A DNA stretch of 34,973 nt from CAZYTX01 sp964650485. Its GTDB lineage: Bacteria > RBG-13-61-14 > DATKZS01. The notes under the pieces were generated by a model, which was not told the DNA's origin, made no database searches, and was given only the letters and a program-made list of their open reading frames with translations. Location: the NCBI GenBank assembly GCA_964650485.1, contig CAZYTX010000037.1, positions 1 to 34,973 of the forward strand. Direction: 5' to 3'. Made by a program: the position numbers and the translations under genes. Shown here one piece after another: positions 7,494-14,477 of this stretch. Each line of letters opens with the position of its first letter. Positions within the stretch are counted from its first letter, which is position 1.

Positions 7494-8519
7494 TCACCTG
7501 TGGCAGTTCCTGCAGGAGTCTCCGTTGTCCGGGTGGGTTAGCGTGCCCAGGCTCAAGTGGCAGTCCCTGCACGCGGACTCCGAGGCGGTGTTGTGGGTTA
7601 CGTTGTCGTGCAGGGCCGGGGCCTGCAGGTGTCCGGGTGTGGTCTTGTGGCAGGTGACGCACCCGTTGCCGCTTATGGGGAAGTGGCAGGTGAAGCAGTG
7701 CCTCTGCATGGCCCCTCCCCACGACCCCGAGTGGCTCAGGGGCGTGGTGTTCCTGTGGCAGCGGTCGCAGTAATCCACCTGGTGACATGTGGCGCACCTG
7801 TCACGATCCATCCTCGCTTTTATCCCGTGTCCTCTAAGGCGCCAGTAGGAGTTGTGGCTTCTGGGCCTGCCCTCCTCGTCCTGGTGGCAGCTCGAGCAGT
7901 CGGTCCGGGTGTGACAGAGCTCGCAGCGGTTGGTAAAGGGCGGCTCCATGCCGGAGCGCACCACCTGGCCGTGGTACCTCTCCCAGTTGCTCTCGTGGGA
8001 GGGCGGCTCCCAGTCCCGGTCCACCTCGGCGTGGCAGACCCCGCAGTCTTTTTCCACCTGCAAGTCAGCATGACAGTCAAAGCAGTCGTCCTTTGTCACC
8101 CGGAGCTTCTCCGTTACAGCCTCACTTTCGGCAATGCCGGTGTGACACTCCCCGCACTCCATGCCCTCTTCCAGGTGCCGCTGGTGCGAGAACGTGAGCT
8201 CCTCCGATATCCCGGTCACGTTGCTCCATATAAGCTCCCCCTCGACCACGAAGGGCTGGAGGCGCTCTTTTATCTCCTCCTCGGTGTCGTGGCACAGCCG
8301 GCAGGTCCCGGGCCCGGGCATGCCGGCCTCCTCGGACTCGCGAGCCCTGGTATGGCAGTCCTCGCAGGAAAGCTCGGCCTCCTCGCCGTGGGCCTTGTGG
8401 CTGAACTTTATGGGCCGCTTCTTGTAAAGGTCCAGCTCGGCCATCATCACGCAGCCGGCCACCGCGATCAGCAGGAATATTACGAATACCCTGGCGTTGT
8501 CTATAAAAGCTTTGCGCAT
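7494..8519 (-). CDS. Thirteen-haem lipoprotein cytochrome c, probable porin partner
   Basis: This 341-residue precursor has thirteen CXXCH motifs, about one haem per 25 residues, which is very dense. The N-terminus is a lipoprotein signal ending in the lipobox VAGC at about residue 23, so it is predicted to be membrane-tethered on the periplasmic or outer side. FSHKAH and FSHQRH precede early haems, as in the cytochrome c3/c7 families, where those His residues are distal ligands. Several repeats of the form CxxCH...SH...W occur in the middle. The ATG at 8519 gives the better signal peptide; a GTG at 8543 would overlap the barrel gene. The stop of the beta-barrel gene is 11 bases upstream. A porin-cytochrome role as in Geobacter OmaB/OmcB is inferred from order, not from sequence identity. 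Confidence 0.9.
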   Translation of the reverse strand: MRKAFIDNARVFVIFLLIAVAGCVMMAELDLYKKRPIKFSHKAHGEEAELSCEDCHTRARESEEAGMPGPGTCRLCHDTEEEIKERLQPFVVEGELIWSNVTGISEELTFSHQRHLEEGMECGECHTGIAESEAVTEKLRVTKDDCFDCHADLQVEKDCGVCHAEVDRDWEPPSHESNWERYHGQVVRSGMEPPFTNRCELCHTRTDCSSCHQDEEGRPRSHNSYWRLRGHGIKARMDRDRCATCHQVDYCDRCHRNTTPLSHSGSWGGAMQRHCFTCHFPISGNGCVTCHKTTPGHLQAPALHDNVTHNTASESACRDCHLSLGTLTHPDNGDSCRNCHR

Positions 8520-8530
8520 TTTCGGCACTC

Positions 8531-9895
8531 TCAGAACAGACACTTTATATCCGCTTTTAAAACGCTGAAGTCATCGAAGCGGTTTTCCTCGTACTCGTAT
8601 GAAAGGCCGAACCCGAGCCCCTGCCTGCGATGGTACCTTACCCGGGCGTAGTAGGTCCTGGCCTGCTCCTCTTCCCGGTCAAGGTAGTAATCGTACTCGT
8701 AGAGCGCGTAGTACGTGCCCGCCGAAGTCTTTAGGTTTTCCGAGGCCTCGTAGCTTACGTCGGCCCCGTATGTCTGGATCAGCTCCACCTGGTCCTCGGA
8801 GTCCCACACCTCGCCGGTGGCGCTTATCTCCAGGCCGTCGGCCACAAGGTCGTACACGTACAAGGTGATGAAATAGCGCTCGAACCCGTGGTTGAAATCG
8901 CTCCTGTCCTCCTCGTCTTTTAGCCGCCGCAGGTCGGCGCCGGCGTCAACGCCGAAGTTCTCGCCTGTCCCCTTGGACGCCAGGAGGCTTGCCTGCCAGT
9001 AAGGGTGGTGCTCGAGGGCCGGGGCATAAAGCGGGTCGAAGGTGATGGACTCCTGCTTCTGGGTCTCCAGGAGCTGGTAAAAGGACCCCTGCAGCATGAG
9101 GTCCCGGCCGGGGTGATAATAGACGGCCCTGCCTTGCCAGTCCCTGCTCTGGTCCTCGAGAAAGGTGTAGGACCCGTCCAGGCGAAGGTAATCGCCCAGA
9201 GACTGGGCAAGGTCCAGTGATATGAAGTCGTCGTTGTCCTCGCCGTAGAGGTGCTTGTCATCCACGTGGGTCCAGTTCAATCGCAGCTTCCCGCCCCTTA
9301 TGGGCCTCGCCTGCACGAAGGTCCCGTAGAGGGCGTCCTCCTTGTTGTCCGGGTCGGTCTCGTACAGGTTCACCGGCATGCCCCCGTACAGGCCCAGCTT
9401 CAGGTTCCCGGCCTCCTTCGCCTCCGCGGTCTCCACCCTGGCCCCGTCAAAGTATATGACCACCGGGGTCTCGTACATGATCTGCCGGCCAAGGGTCACC
9501 CGGTCCAGGTTCTTTATGCGGTGGAAGTCGAGGTGCGCATAGTATATCCTGCCGTTTATATTGCTTTCATAGGCGTCGGTGATGCTGTCGAACACGTAGT
9601 GGCCGTCCACGTCATGCCTGCCGTCAATGTCCGCGGTGCCGCGCGCGAACATGCTGGCGGTGACCTTTGCAGTGTAGGGGTCTCCCAGCGTGAGGTCCAG
9701 GTACTGGTAGAGGTCCTGGTCCGAGTCGTGATCGGTTGACCTGTAGCGGTACTGGGTAGAAAGGCGCCCGCTCATGTCCAGGGCCCCGGCCTCCCGGATT
9801 GATACGATCAAGCAGGCCAGTATCACAAGCGCCGCCAGAACCCGCCCCGCCCCTTTGCCGCGCCACCTCGATATTTTAGCTTTCCCGCTCTTCAT
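8531..9895 (-). CDS. Outer-membrane beta-barrel protein of a cytochrome conduit
   Basis: This 454-residue protein has a signal peptide (about 1-39, ending REAGA) and then alternating polar/aromatic strands typical of a transmembrane barrel, for example RLSTQYRYRS, TYYARVRYH and GFGLSYEYEENRF. It ends in phenylalanine (KADIKCLF), as barrel proteins recognised by BamA usually do. Turns are rich in Asp and Glu. It contains no haem motif. Its size is close to that of Geobacter OmbB-type conduit porins (about 400 residues) and smaller than Shewanella MtrB (about 700). It lies between two 13-haem lipoprotein cytochromes, the layout of porin-cytochrome complexes that carry electrons through the outer membrane. 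The barrel call is good; the conduit role is inferred from neighbours. Confidence 0.8.
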   Translation of the reverse strand: MKSGKAKISRWRGKGAGRVLAALVILACLIVSIREAGALDMSGRLSTQYRYRSTDHDSDQDLYQYLDLTLGDPYTAKVTASMFARGTADIDGRHDVDGHYVFDSITDAYESNINGRIYYAHLDFHRIKNLDRVTLGRQIMYETPVVIYFDGARVETAEAKEAGNLKLGLYGGMPVNLYETDPDNKEDALYGTFVQARPIRGGKLRLNWTHVDDKHLYGEDNDDFISLDLAQSLGDYLRLDGSYTFLEDQSRDWQGRAVYYHPGRDLMLQGSFYQLLETQKQESITFDPLYAPALEHHPYWQASLLASKGTGENFGVDAGADLRRLKDEEDRSDFNHGFERYFITLYVYDLVADGLEISATGEVWDSEDQVELIQTYGADVSYEASENLKTSAGTYYALYEYDYYLDREEEQARTYYARVRYHRRQGLGFGLSYEYEENRFDDFSVLKADIKCLF

Positions 9896-9957
9896 TTGTC
9901 AGCCACTAGATATGGGAAGACCCTTCTCATACTGCCTTGTTTCAAACCCGGGGCCCG

Positions 9958-12312
9958 TCAGGGACGGCCGCCGTCGTCCAGCAAGTAGTCCTCCGCCCGC
10001 CCCAGGGTCGAGCCGCTCAGGATGAGCGGGAGCGCGGATGCAACCGACTGGTCCATGGCGTTGTTGTCCAGCCAGTCAATAGAGTCATAGATCAATCTTT
10101 TGGTGTAGTAGCGGTTGTGGGCGAAAGCGCCCGGCTCGTGGTGCAAGAGGTTGAAGTTGAACGCCGCGCCCATGTTGTTCCGCCCGTACCTGTCCTGGCT
10201 GCCCGTTCCCTTGTGGCTTGCCCCGGTCGAGTCCAGGGTCCAGTCGGAGGCGCTGAAGTACGGGTAGTGGCCCAGGTACGGGAACCCGTTTGCCGCGAGC
10301 TGCTCCCCCAGCGCATGCACCGATGCCTCGTAAAGCTCCTCCTCGTGCGCCACGGTGTTGCCGGTCATTATGTAGGGGCTGTGATGGCACGCGGAGCACG
10401 ACTCGCTCACGAGCTCGACCTCGCCCCCCTCGTGCTTGACCGGGGAGAAGGTGTGCTTTTCATCGCCCTCGTTGCCGTGCATGTGGCAGCCGGCACAGGG
10501 GCCGTTCAAGCCGGTGGCCTCGGCCACCTCGTGGCCGGCCACGGTGGAGCCTATGAGGTCGTGCTCGAAGTAGGGCACGTTCGAGTAGTCGGGCCCCGAG
10601 CCGGACTCGTGCGGGTAGTACTCGTAGCCGGCCTGGCGGTAGAGCACCCCGGCCGCGGCCAGGTAGTGCGAGTTTGTAAAACTCAGATCGGCGCTGCTCC
10701 AGTCAATGGAGGCGCTCATGAGGGCCGCGCCGTTCTCGCGTCCGCTGTGGCATGATATGCACACGTTCGAGCCCGATGCGTCCGGGAAGCTGGCCTCGCC
10801 CGAGAAAGGCGCATTATCGTAGAGGACCGTGGTGCTGTGCGCTCCCGGGTCCCGGAGCTCTCCCTTGTAGCTCAGGCCGCCGGCGTGACTGCCCTGGCTC
10901 ACCGCGTGGCATCCCCAGCAGTAGAGGGCCTCCATCTGGTCGTTGTCGTCCACCCTGCTGCCGGAGTCGTTGCCCGCGAGGTATGAAAAGTCGTTGTCCG
11001 CGGGGTCGTACACTGAGCCTGCGGCCATGGTGCTAGCGAATTTCATGAACCCGGTGGTGGTGTGACACCTCTGGCAGGCGCTCCTGGAGGAGTGCTTCCA
11101 GTCGTAGTGCACCCATGCTTCCGCCAGGGGGTCCCCGTGCCCGCTGGACGCCCACTGCCTGTTGATTGCGGGGTCCGGGTTGTGGGGGTTGTGACACATG
11201 GCGCAGGAGTGGCCGCTGTCCTTTTTCACGAAGTAGAGGGTCTGGGCGTCTGCGCCCGTGTTAAGCCGGGGGTCGCCCGGCCGGGCCGCGTGGGTGTCAA
11301 CTATGTTCCGGTCGTAGGCGATCTCCGTGGTGCCGTGCCGGAAGGCGTGGTACGTATCCGGAACATTTCCGTCAGCCAGGATGGGGGAGCCGTCTTCTTT
11401 CACCAACTGGTGGCAGTTGGTGCAGGTGTTGAACTGGCGCGACTCCGGGTTGCCGTGGCTGTCCCGGTCATCTTCAATCCTCTCGAGCTCGTCCCCGGTG
11501 GCCTCGTGGGGATCGTGGCACGTGCGGCAGGTCACGCTCGAGGGGTCCTCGATTGGAGGGACCAGCTCGAAGAAGTCCACGATGGCGTCGTGGCCCTCGG
11601 TGCCAGGGACCAGCCGGGCGTACATCCTGTAGCCCTCGTCGGTGTGGCACCGGCCGCACCTGGCCCTGACCGCGCCGGTGGCCTCGTCCGCAATGGTGTG
11701 CTCGTTTATTGAATGGGGGTGAGGCGAGTCTATGTAGTCCTCGTAGATGTCGTCCGCGTTGGGATGGTGAGGAAGGTGCCCGGGAGGGAAAACCTCGCTG
11801 TGGCACCGGCCGCATTGCTCGGCCTCGGGCTTGGGATGGGGTATCTGCCCGGCGCCGTAGTGCTCGGCCCCCCCGCCGTGGCAGGACTCGCACCCGATCA
11901 CCGGACGGTGCTGGTTGCCGGTCAGGTCCTCCTCCAGCCGGTAGCCGTCTCCCAGCGGGTCGTGGCAGTCATAGCAGAAAAAGCCGTTCTCGGTCACACG
12001 GGGCGTGCCGTCATCCTCGTAAAAGTAGCCGTAGTCGGGAAAGCCCTGGCTGTCCAGGGTCCCGCTGCCCGGCCCGTGGCTCGCGAGGTTGCCGTGCTGG
12101 CCGCTCAGCCACTCATCGCCCGCATTGCCCGCCTGCCGCTCATGGCAGACAACGCAGGCGTCAAGGCCAACGGCGGCAACGGTCTGCGAGACACCCTGGG
12201 CCGCGCTCGAGACGGTAAGCTCCTCATCGTCGCTTGAGAGGCAGCCGCTTGCCATTACAAGGAGTACGACCAGGAAACACGCCGCAAGCCTGCAAATAGA
12301 CCTTGTTTTCAT
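9958..12312 (-). CDS. Large thirteen-haem lipoprotein cytochrome c, probable cell-surface reductase
   Basis: The 784-residue precursor begins MKTRSICRLAACFLVVLLVMASGC, a lipoprotein signal with lipobox at about residue 24, followed by an acidic SSDDEE linker. Thirteen CXXCH motifs are spread widely with long loops between them: CVVCH, CYDCH, CESCH, CGRCH twice, CRTCH, CTNCH, CAMCH, CQRCH, CWGCH, CISCH, CAGCH and CSACH. The long loops contrast with the dense 13-haem protein downstream and fit a surface-exposed terminal reductase, such as OmcB-type proteins. The start at 12312 gives the canonical signal; an in-frame ATG at 12327 is possible. It is the first gene of the operon, about 30 bases downstream of the predicted start of a sigma-54 promoter. 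Its final electron acceptor cannot be read from sequence. Confidence 0.9.
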   Translation of the reverse strand: MKTRSICRLAACFLVVLLVMASGCLSSDDEELTVSSAAQGVSQTVAAVGLDACVVCHERQAGNAGDEWLSGQHGNLASHGPGSGTLDSQGFPDYGYFYEDDGTPRVTENGFFCYDCHDPLGDGYRLEEDLTGNQHRPVIGCESCHGGGAEHYGAGQIPHPKPEAEQCGRCHSEVFPPGHLPHHPNADDIYEDYIDSPHPHSINEHTIADEATGAVRARCGRCHTDEGYRMYARLVPGTEGHDAIVDFFELVPPIEDPSSVTCRTCHDPHEATGDELERIEDDRDSHGNPESRQFNTCTNCHQLVKEDGSPILADGNVPDTYHAFRHGTTEIAYDRNIVDTHAARPGDPRLNTGADAQTLYFVKKDSGHSCAMCHNPHNPDPAINRQWASSGHGDPLAEAWVHYDWKHSSRSACQRCHTTTGFMKFASTMAAGSVYDPADNDFSYLAGNDSGSRVDDNDQMEALYCWGCHAVSQGSHAGGLSYKGELRDPGAHSTTVLYDNAPFSGEASFPDASGSNVCISCHSGRENGAALMSASIDWSSADLSFTNSHYLAAAGVLYRQAGYEYYPHESGSGPDYSNVPYFEHDLIGSTVAGHEVAEATGLNGPCAGCHMHGNEGDEKHTFSPVKHEGGEVELVSESCSACHHSPYIMTGNTVAHEEELYEASVHALGEQLAANGFPYLGHYPYFSASDWTLDSTGASHKGTGSQDRYGRNNMGAAFNFNLLHHEPGAFAHNRYYTKRLIYDSIDWLDNNAMDQSVASALPLILSGSTLGRAEDYLLDDGGRP

Positions 12313-12338
12313 GATCCAAACCCTCATCCCTGGTTTTT

Positions 12339-12356
12339 GCTTGATCCTTATCAAGC
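12339..12356. promoter_or_regulatory. Palindrome overlapping the -12 element
   Basis: GCTTGAT and ATCAAGC form a perfect 7-bp inverted repeat with a CCTT spacer. It covers the end of the -12 element and the predicted transcription start of the cytochrome operon. A repressor bound there would block sigma-54 RNA polymerase. As an RNA hairpin it would lie near the extreme 5' end of the message. Confidence 0.4.
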
Positions 12357-12370
12357 AATGCATATGCCAA
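12354..12370 (-). promoter_or_regulatory. Sigma-54 (-24/-12) promoter of the multihaem operon
   Basis: On the minus strand this reads TTGGCATATGCATTGCT. It matches the RpoN consensus TGGCAC-N5-TTGCW at nearly every conserved base, with the invariant GG and GC separated by the required 10 bases. The predicted start of transcription is near 12343, about 30 bases before the ATG at 12312. The divergent gene at 13043 encodes a sigma-54-dependent activator, which makes the assignment coherent. There is no experimental support here. Confidence 0.75.
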
Positions 12371-12396
12371 CACTTGCAAGGAAGGTCTACTCCCAC

Positions 12397-12432
12397 CATG
12401 ATTTATGTGGATGATTTATCATGTAATTACAT
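12397..12432. promoter_or_regulatory. Candidate activator (UAS) sites upstream of the sigma-54 promoter
   Basis: There are two dyads in an AT-rich stretch. CATGAT-N15-ATCATG spans 12397-12423 and contains the 9-mer ATGATTTAT twice, at 12398 and 12411. The perfect 12-base palindrome ATGTAATTACAT lies at 12421-12432. They sit about 55-90 bases upstream of the predicted transcription start, within the range used by NtrC-type enhancer-binding proteins. Binding by the neighbouring activator is an inference. Confidence 0.45.
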
Positions 12433-12675
12433 ATCAGCATAATGTCAAGAAAAAAGTCATTTTACAACAAGAAGGTAATTAAGTATCCATTTATTTAATT
12501 CCGCTGCGCTTCGACTCACAGTGGTCTAATATTGCCAAGATCCCGGCTGACAATGCCAGTATTTCGGCAGAAGTTTTGCCGGGACCTCATTTTTCACTTG
12601 CATTTTCATAAAATTAAGCTAAGTTATGTTATAAGCAAACTAGTTTTATGCCCCGGTATTCAAAGGGCCTTTTTC
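12433..12675. other. AT-rich intergenic stretch with no recognised gene
   Basis: This stretch, lower in GC than its surroundings, lies between the cytochrome operon promoter and the histidine kinase remnant. Short open frames in it resemble nothing recognisable. It may hold the promoter for the rightward regulator genes, or be what remains where the front of the kinase gene was lost. Confidence 0.5.
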
Positions 12676-13030
12676 ATGGATTATAAAAAGTTGATCGAGG
12701 TCTCCCAGGTGATAGTGAACCTTATTGCGAACGCCATTGACGCAAGCTAGAGGGGGGACCATCAGGGTCGAGCTCTCGGATGCTCCCGCCGGCGTGGTTT
12801 TATCTGTAACCGACCAGGGCGAGGGCATAGCCGCTGAGGCCGCGAGGAGGATATTCACCCCCTTCTTCACCACCAAGGAGGTGGGCGAATGCACCGGCCT
12901 GGGCCTTGCGGTGTTCAAGAACATTGTGGAGGAGTGCGGAGGGAGCATCGAGTTCAAGAACATGGCGCCGCCCTGGGGGGCGCGGTTCAAGGTGTTCTTC
13001 CCCCGCAGGTGCAACCATGCACTTAAATAA
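12676..13030 (+). pseudogene. Remnant of a sensor histidine kinase (ATPase domain only, frameshifted)
   Basis: Only the HATPase part of a histidine kinase remains. The first piece reads KLIEVSQVIVNLIANAIDAS (N-box) and hits a TAG at 12748-12750. The second piece, in the next frame, has GGTIRVELSD, VTDQGEGI (G1 box), FTPFFTTK, GTGLGL-like CTGLGLAVFKNIVEECGG (G2) and the terminal FKVFFPRR. Dropping the single T at 12748 restores NAIDASRGGTIRVELSD, exactly what the family shows. So the frame is broken by one extra base, real or a sequencing error. The sensor and the phospho-accepting His domain upstream are missing, so it is a 5' truncation as well. It is followed 12 bases later by the NtrC-type regulator, its presumed former partner. 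Confidence 0.75.
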
Positions 13031-13042
13031 GGAAGGTGCGCC

Positions 13043-14446
13043 ATGGAAAAGACTGTTCTCATAGCCGACGACGAGATTTTAAAGCTCATGACCTTGAAGG
13101 ATTACCTGGAGAAGTCCGGGTTCTCGGTGACCACGGCCACCGACGGCGCCGAGGCCCTTGCCCAGCTTGAGAGCGGCAAGGTGCACGCCCTGGTGACCGA
13201 CGTGCGCATGCCCGGCCTGGACGGGCTTTCTCTTTTGGAGAAGTCCAAGGAGCTGGACCCCTCCCGGCCGGTGCTTATCATGACCGGCTACGGCGCAGTG
13301 GAGGACGCGGTGCGGGCCATGCACTCGGGCGCCGAGGATTACCTGGTAAAGCCCATCAGCGCGGAGGAGATACTGGTGCGCCTGGAGAAGGCCTTTGCAG
13401 TGAGCAGGATCAGCTTTGAGAACCAGCGGCTGAGAGACGAGGTAAAAAGGCTGGGAGGGCCGGTGGAGCCGGTGACCGCGTCCCGGGCCATGGAGGAGGT
13501 GCTGGAAAAACTGCGCCGGGCCGCTGACACCGACGCCACCATCCTGCTCATAGGCGAGACCGGCGCTGGCAAGGAGGTGTGCGCCCGGTACCTGCACAAC
13601 AAGAGCAGGCGCAGGGAGGGCCCCTTTGTGGTGGCCTCCTGCGCGGCACTTTCACCCGGGCTGGTCGAGTCCGAGCTGTTCGGCCACGAGAAGGGGGCCT
13701 TTACCGGGGCGTCTTCCAGGAGGAAGGGACGCCTGGCCGCGGCCAGGGGCGGGACACTGTTCCTGGACGACGTGGACGACATACCGATCGAGGTGCAGAC
13801 CAAGCTGTTGAGGGTGCTCCATGATTCATCCTACGAAAGGGTGGGAGGAACCGAGAGGATAAAAGCGGACGTGCGCTTCGTGGCCGCCACCAAGAACAAC
13901 CTCAATGAGCTGGTGGAAAAGCGAAACTTCCGCAGCGACCTCATGTACAGGCTGAGCGTGGTGCAGATTCAAGTGCCGCCGCTCAGGGAGCGGCCCGGCG
14001 AGATCGAGCCCCTTGCCGGGCACTTCCTTAAAAGGAGCCTGGCACGCATGGGCAGGCCGGACAAGAAATTCACACCCGAGGCCCTGGAAGCCATGTCCTC
14101 GTTCAACTGGCCCGGCAACGTGCGCGAGCTGGAGCACGTGATCGAGGGGCTGGTGGCAATACACGTGGGAGACGAGATCACGCCCGGTGACCTGCCCGAG
14201 CATATTACGGAGTCCGCGCAACACCAGTCGCCGCTATTCAGCTTGAACCTAGACCGCAGGGACAAGCTCGACCTTGCAAAGAGTATTGCCGAGTTTGAAA
14301 AGAGGCTCCTCGCATGGGCGCTCGAGAGCTCGGGCGGCCACCAGGGACGGGCCGCGGAGAAGCTTTCCATACCCAGGTCAACCTTCCAGTACAGGTGGGC
14401 CAGGCTGGGCCCCGGAGACGGGGGCCGCGGCAACGGTGAAGACTAG
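13043..14446 (+). CDS. NtrC-family sigma-54-dependent response regulator
   Basis: The 467-residue protein has all three NtrC modules. The receiver domain (1-120) has DD at 9-10, phospho-acceptor Asp53, Thr81 and Lys103. The AAA+ domain (about 140-375) has Walker A GETGAGKE at 171-178, the sigma-54-contacting GAFTGA loop at 218-223, FNWPGNVREL near 353, and an arginine-rich PPLRERPGEI sensor segment. The Fis-type helix-turn-helix is near 425-455 (GRAAEKLSIPRSTFQYR). The Walker B end reads FLDD where most relatives have FLDE. It probably activates the divergent multihaem operon, which has a good -24/-12 promoter. Its own kinase gene upstream is broken, so it may be unphosphorylated or served by another kinase such as the one at 17568. 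Confidence 0.95.
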   Translation: MEKTVLIADDEILKLMTLKDYLEKSGFSVTTATDGAEALAQLESGKVHALVTDVRMPGLDGLSLLEKSKELDPSRPVLIMTGYGAVEDAVRAMHSGAEDYLVKPISAEEILVRLEKAFAVSRISFENQRLRDEVKRLGGPVEPVTASRAMEEVLEKLRRAADTDATILLIGETGAGKEVCARYLHNKSRRREGPFVVASCAALSPGLVESELFGHEKGAFTGASSRRKGRLAAARGGTLFLDDVDDIPIEVQTKLLRVLHDSSYERVGGTERIKADVRFVAATKNNLNELVEKRNFRSDLMYRLSVVQIQVPPLRERPGEIEPLAGHFLKRSLARMGRPDKKFTPEALEAMSSFNWPGNVRELEHVIEGLVAIHVGDEITPGDLPEHITESAQHQSPLFSLNLDRRDKLDLAKSIAEFEKRLLAWALESSGGHQGRAAEKLSIPRSTFQYRWARLGPGDGGRGNGED

Positions 14447-14477
14447 CAAGGAAAATGGAGCAGGCCGAGGAGTGTTT

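Noticed and set aside
9896..9957. Internal promoter between the large cytochrome and the porin
   Set aside because: No -35/-10 or -24/-12 pair with proper spacing was found in the 62-base gap.
12740..12765. Programmed +1 frameshift at a stop codon in the kinase, as in release factor 2
   Set aside because: The kinase also lacks its sensor and His domains, so decay or a base error is simpler; no upstream Shine-Dalgarno-like stimulator is seen.
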